Shown: piece by piece, positions 5,666 to 8,316 of the stretch
Layout: each line of letters opens with the position of its first letter
Position numbering within the stretch: position 1 is the first letter of the stretch
Origin: Longilinea sp035560795
GTDB taxonomy: Bacteria; Chloroflexota; Anaerolineae; Anaerolineales; Anaerolineaceae
Assembly (NCBI GenBank): GCA_035560795.1
Contig: DATMYV010000040.1
Coordinates: forward strand, 1-8,316
DNA length: 8,316 nucleotides
Direction: 5' to 3'
Notes under the pieces: model-generated
Databases searched by the model: none
What the model was told of the DNA's origin: nothing
The model's input: the letters and a program-made list of their open reading frames with translations, nothing else
Program-made: the position numbers and the translations under genes

Positions 5666-5677
5666 ACGGTTCTTTCG

Positions 5678-5686
5678 TGATAAAAT
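5678..5686 (+). promoter_or_regulatory. Candidate extended -10 promoter of metG
   Basis: TGATAAAAT is an extended -10 (TGn followed by TAAAAT, five of six). Transcription would start near 5693, giving a leader of about 29 bases before the ATG at 5722. No good -35 is present, which extended -10 promoters tolerate. An in-frame GTG at 5677 lies in this element and so cannot be the metG start. Confidence 0.5.
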
Positions 5687-5721
5687 CGGGCATACGATTG
5701 ATGAAGATTTCGAGGTGGCCT

Positions 5722-7512
5722 ATGTCCGATACCATTTTAGTCGCGATTGCCTGGCCTTATGCCAATTCCGAGATTCATGTTGGCAATATCACCGGGTCGC
5801 ATTTACCGGGCGACATCTTCGCCCGCTACCACCGGTTGAATGGCGACCGCGTGTTAATGGTTTCGGGTACTGATTCGCACGGTACACCGGTCACCCTCAA
5901 AGCAGACGCCCAGGGCGTCCCTGTTGAAAGCGTTTATAAGGAATTCCATAACGAGTTCCTGGATCTTTACCAGCAGCTGGGCATTAACTATGATTTATTT
6001 ACCACCACCCATACCCAGAATCATTTCAAAGTCTCGCAGGCCATTTTTCTGGCGTTGCAAAAAAATGGTTTTCTTTATGAAAAGAGCAGCGCGCAGTGGT
6101 ATTCGCCTTCCAGCAAACGCTTTCTGCCGGACCGCTATGTAGAGGGCACCTGCTATCTCTGCGGCTTTGAAGGCGCACGTTCGGACCAGTGCGATAATTG
6201 CGGCAACCCGCTCGAAGCAGAAAAATTATTCAACCCGCGCTCGAAGATCGACGGATCTACCCCCGAGTTGCGTGACACCAATCATTTTTATCTCGACCTC
6301 TCCAAGTTGGAACCGGATGTCGCCCGTTTTCTGCGGGAACGGAAACCTTATTGGCGCGATACCGTCATTGGCCAATCGCTTGGCCAGATCGAAAGCGAGG
6401 GTCTCAAACCGCGCGCGATCACCCGCGACCTGGATTGGGGCATCCCGGTGCCGTTGAAAGGCTGGGAAGGAAAATGCCTCTACGTCTGGTTCGAGGCTGT
6501 CATCGGCTATCTCTCTGCAACAATTGAGTGGGCTCAGGTCAGCGGCAATCCAGAAAGCTGGCGGGATTGGTGGACAAATCCATCAGCTAAAGCGTTTCAC
6601 TTCATTGGGAAAGACAACATCTTTTTCCATGCTGCCTGGTGGCCAGCCCAGTTAATGGGTACAGGCAATCAGTTTTTGGAACTATTCGCCGGTGAAGCCG
6701 GCCAACCGCTCACACTGCCCTATGACGTTCCGGCCAATATGTTTATGAATCTGGAAGGCCGCAAGATATCTGGCAGCCACAACTGGGCCATCTGGGGTCG
6801 CGATTTCCTCACACGCTATGATCCCGATGCGCTGCGCTACTACCTGACCGTCAATATGCCGGAAAACCGTGACACAGACTGGGATTGGGAGGAATTTCTC
6901 CACCGCAATAACGATGAACTGGTTGCCACCTGGGGAAACCTTGCAAACCGGGTGCTTTCCTTCTGCTACAAACACTGGGATGGTCGTATTCCGGAGCCCG
7001 GCGACCTCACCCCTGCCGATAACGAATTGCTAACCACTATTGAAGCCGGGTTTGTTTCAGTGGGCGGCGAACTGGAAAAGGTGCATTTAAGATCTGCCCT
7101 GGCTGAAGCCATGCGCCTGGCATCGGAGGTTAATAAATACCTCGACCGCGAAGCCCCCTGGCAATCCATCAAAACGGATAAAGCCGCAGCCGGTCGCTCA
7201 ATTTACACCGCCATCCGCGCCATCGATTCACTCAAGGTCATGTTCGCACCCTTCCTGCCATTTACCAGCGAACGCCTGCATGGATTTCTCGGCTATACGC
7301 AGCCACTTTTTGGCACCCAGATGGTCGAAAAGGTTAAGGACACACTGGGCGAGCATAATGTACTGCGCTACGATCCCGTTGCAGCTACCGGCCAATGGCA
7401 GCCCAGCCAAATTGAAGCTGGACGCATGCTGTTGCAGCCGCAGCCGTTATTCAAAAAGCTGGATGTTTCAATTATCGAAGCGGAACGCAGCCGCCTGGGC
7501 GAGCCGCAGTAA
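5722..7512 (+). CDS. metG: Methionyl-tRNA synthetase
   Basis: Charges tRNA-Met with methionine using ATP in the cytoplasm; essential for initiation and elongation. The 596 residues show the class I catalytic core: HIGH-motif equivalent HVGN (19-22) after AWPYANSEI, the SGTDSHGTP segment (48-55), and a connective-peptide zinc knuckle with C144, C147, C157 and C160. The KMSKS loop reads KISGS (348-352) inside NLEGRKISGSHNWAIW, so the first Lys is kept and the second is Gly. The anticodon-binding helical domain runs about 380-550, with the typical NRNNDELVATWGNLANRVL-like stretch (395-412). There is no C-terminal EMAP/Trbp111-type tRNA-binding domain, as in many shorter bacterial MetRS. The ATG at 5722 is chosen because GAGGTGG lies just upstream and the catalytic domain begins directly after it. 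Its terminator at 7539-7569 is strong, so it is transcribed alone. Confidence 0.97.
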   Translation: MSDTILVAIAWPYANSEIHVGNITGSHLPGDIFARYHRLNGDRVLMVSGTDSHGTPVTLKADAQGVPVESVYKEFHNEFLDLYQQLGINYDLFTTTHTQNHFKVSQAIFLALQKNGFLYEKSSAQWYSPSSKRFLPDRYVEGTCYLCGFEGARSDQCDNCGNPLEAEKLFNPRSKIDGSTPELRDTNHFYLDLSKLEPDVARFLRERKPYWRDTVIGQSLGQIESEGLKPRAITRDLDWGIPVPLKGWEGKCLYVWFEAVIGYLSATIEWAQVSGNPESWRDWWTNPSAKAFHFIGKDNIFFHAAWWPAQLMGTGNQFLELFAGEAGQPLTLPYDVPANMFMNLEGRKISGSHNWAIWGRDFLTRYDPDALRYYLTVNMPENRDTDWDWEEFLHRNNDELVATWGNLANRVLSFCYKHWDGRIPEPGDLTPADNELLTTIEAGFVSVGGELEKVHLRSALAEAMRLASEVNKYLDREAPWQSIKTDKAAAGRSIYTAIRAIDSLKVMFAPFLPFTSERLHGFLGYTQPLFGTQMVEKVKDTLGEHNVLRYDPVAATGQWQPSQIEAGRMLLQPQPLFKKLDVSIIEAERSRLGEPQ

Positions 7513-7538
7513 TAATTTCTCGAAAATAATTTCCTTAG

Positions 7539-7569
7539 AGCTGCCCGTTCACGCGTCGGGCAGCTTTTT
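7539..7569 (+). terminator. Rho-independent terminator of metG
   Basis: A 9-bp perfect stem, AGCTGCCCG (7539-7547) against CGGGCAGCT (7557-7565), with a 9-base loop is followed by TTTT. It begins 26 bases after the metG stop. It lies between metG and the convergent GGDEF gene; the opposite strand lacks a U-run directly after the stem, so it acts mainly on metG. Confidence 0.85.
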
Positions 7570-7604
7570 GTATCTGGAACGATCCATTCAACTCTGACGA
7601 ACTC

Positions 7605-8279
7605 CTACCGCTCAATCTCATTCACCCCATATTTGGCGATCAGGTCATCCAACGCCTCGCGCAGCAGTTCGGCTTCACCAGCCTGGCGCTCAGCAGATAA
7701 TTTGCTTAATCGCTCCAATTGGGTCTGGGTATAGTGGCTGGTCTTTGGCACCATACGCTCGTCATAAGCCAGGCGTACCTTGGCGCGCCCGGTGGCTTTG
7801 GCGCGGTAAAGCGCCTGATCGGCTTTGCGGAATAATTCCGATTTCAAGCGCCCATCGATTGGAGCGCAGGCAATTCCGGCACTGATTGAAATTCCCTGAA
7901 TTCTCTCAGCCTCTTGTCCGGTCGCAATTGGACGTTCAGCCATGGCTGCACGCATTTTTTCGACCAACAGGAATGCAAGCTCGCGCTCGGTTTCGGGGAA
8001 AAGGATGGCAAATTCATCTCCACCATAGCGGCATACAGCCGCTTGCTCCCCGGCGCCTTGCCTTAGGATTGCAGCAACGGCAGCCAATACCGCATCGCCG
8101 GCGGGGTGGCCATGGGTTTCATTGATTTGCAGAAAATGATCGATATCGATAAAAGCCAATGACAAAGGAGCTTCGCTGGCTTTGTGTTTGCCGAGGGCCT
8201 CATCGAATAATTCATTGAAACTCTTGCGATTTAATAATCCTGTCAGCGTATCTGTTGTGTTGGTTGTATCGGTTACCAT
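7605..8279 (-). CDS. Stand-alone GGDEF diguanylate cyclase
   Basis: Predicted to make cyclic di-GMP from two GTP. The 224 residues begin almost directly with the domain signature DTLTGLLNRKSF (10-21), so there is no N-terminal sensor or membrane segment. Catalytic features are intact: metal ligand D45 in FIDIDHF, guanine-binding N53 and D62, and the GGDEF loop at 86-90 in CRYGGDEFAILF. The later SISAGIA strand (131-137) and KADQALYRAKATGR helix (152-165) complete the fold. The product-inhibition I-site RxxD, expected at 77-80, reads GEQA, so feedback inhibition is probably absent. The lysine after DIDHF in most members is L50. A charged, helical C-terminal tail of about 55 residues (170-224) follows and has no motif I recognise. 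The ATG at 8279 has AGGAGA about 5 bases upstream; a TATATT at 8302-8307 could be its -10, with the -35 outside the window. Confidence 0.92.
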   Translation of the reverse strand: MVTDTTNTTDTLTGLLNRKSFNELFDEALGKHKASEAPLSLAFIDIDHFLQINETHGHPAGDAVLAAVAAILRQGAGEQAAVCRYGGDEFAILFPETERELAFLLVEKMRAAMAERPIATGQEAERIQGISISAGIACAPIDGRLKSELFRKADQALYRAKATGRAKVRLAYDERMVPKTSHYTQTQLERLSKLSAERQAGEAELLREALDDLIAKYGVNEIER

Positions 8280-8316
8280 GAAAATCTCCTGAATTCAAAA
8301 GAATATAATCTAATAA

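Noticed and set aside
1..8316. Possible hidden defence, biosynthetic or mobile system
   Set aside because: No transposase, integrase, nuclease, toxin-antitoxin pair, tRNA, direct repeats or marked composition break was seen; most genes form independent units with their own signals.

Overview
The window reads as ordinary chromosomal sequence from a free-living bacterium, most likely a member of the Chloroflexota (Anaerolineae type). The hints are a lipoprotein with a long Pro/Thr/Ser linker, a small SWIM zinc-finger protein, a short NfeD plus SPFH pair, and bacterial promoters and Shine-Dalgarno sites throughout. This placement rests on recalled gene style, not on a phylogenetic marker comparison. 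No rRNA, tRNA, CRISPR array, transposase, integrase or phage gene was found.

Layout. Bases 1-412 hold no convincing gene, only a candidate promoter and an imperfect inverted repeat ahead of a secreted lipoprotein alpha/beta hydrolase (413-1543, +). It converges, with 6 bases between stops, on a minus-strand gene for a transglutaminase-like cysteine/histidine protein of unknown role (1550-2191). Upstream of that, also on the minus strand, are a mini SWIM zinc-finger protein (2311-2556) and a GNAT acetyltransferase (2711-3160). Next comes a two-gene membrane operon encoding a short NfeD protein (4221-4826) and a stomatin/SPFH protein (3270-4172), read from a good sigma-70-type promoter at 4888-4917. 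A YcxB-like two-TM membrane protein (5103-5624, -) is divergent from methionyl-tRNA synthetase (metG, 5722-7512, +); their -10 elements lie only 15 bases apart. A stand-alone GGDEF diguanylate cyclase (7605-8279, -) converges on metG across a strong terminator.

How the genes relate. The only clear functional unit is NfeD-SPFH, a membrane-microdomain pair that occurs together in many bacteria and archaea. The others look like separate transcription units, each bounded by a hairpin terminator or its own promoter. metG is the housekeeping anchor and GGDEF supplies c-di-GMP signalling. The hydrolase is an exported degradative enzyme. The transglutaminase-like, SWIM and YcxB-like genes are the poorly characterised part. 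I see no strong case for a new defence or mobile system; the observations worth following are the regulatory arrangements, the altered KMSKS and I-site motifs, and the unknown cysteine/histidine protein.
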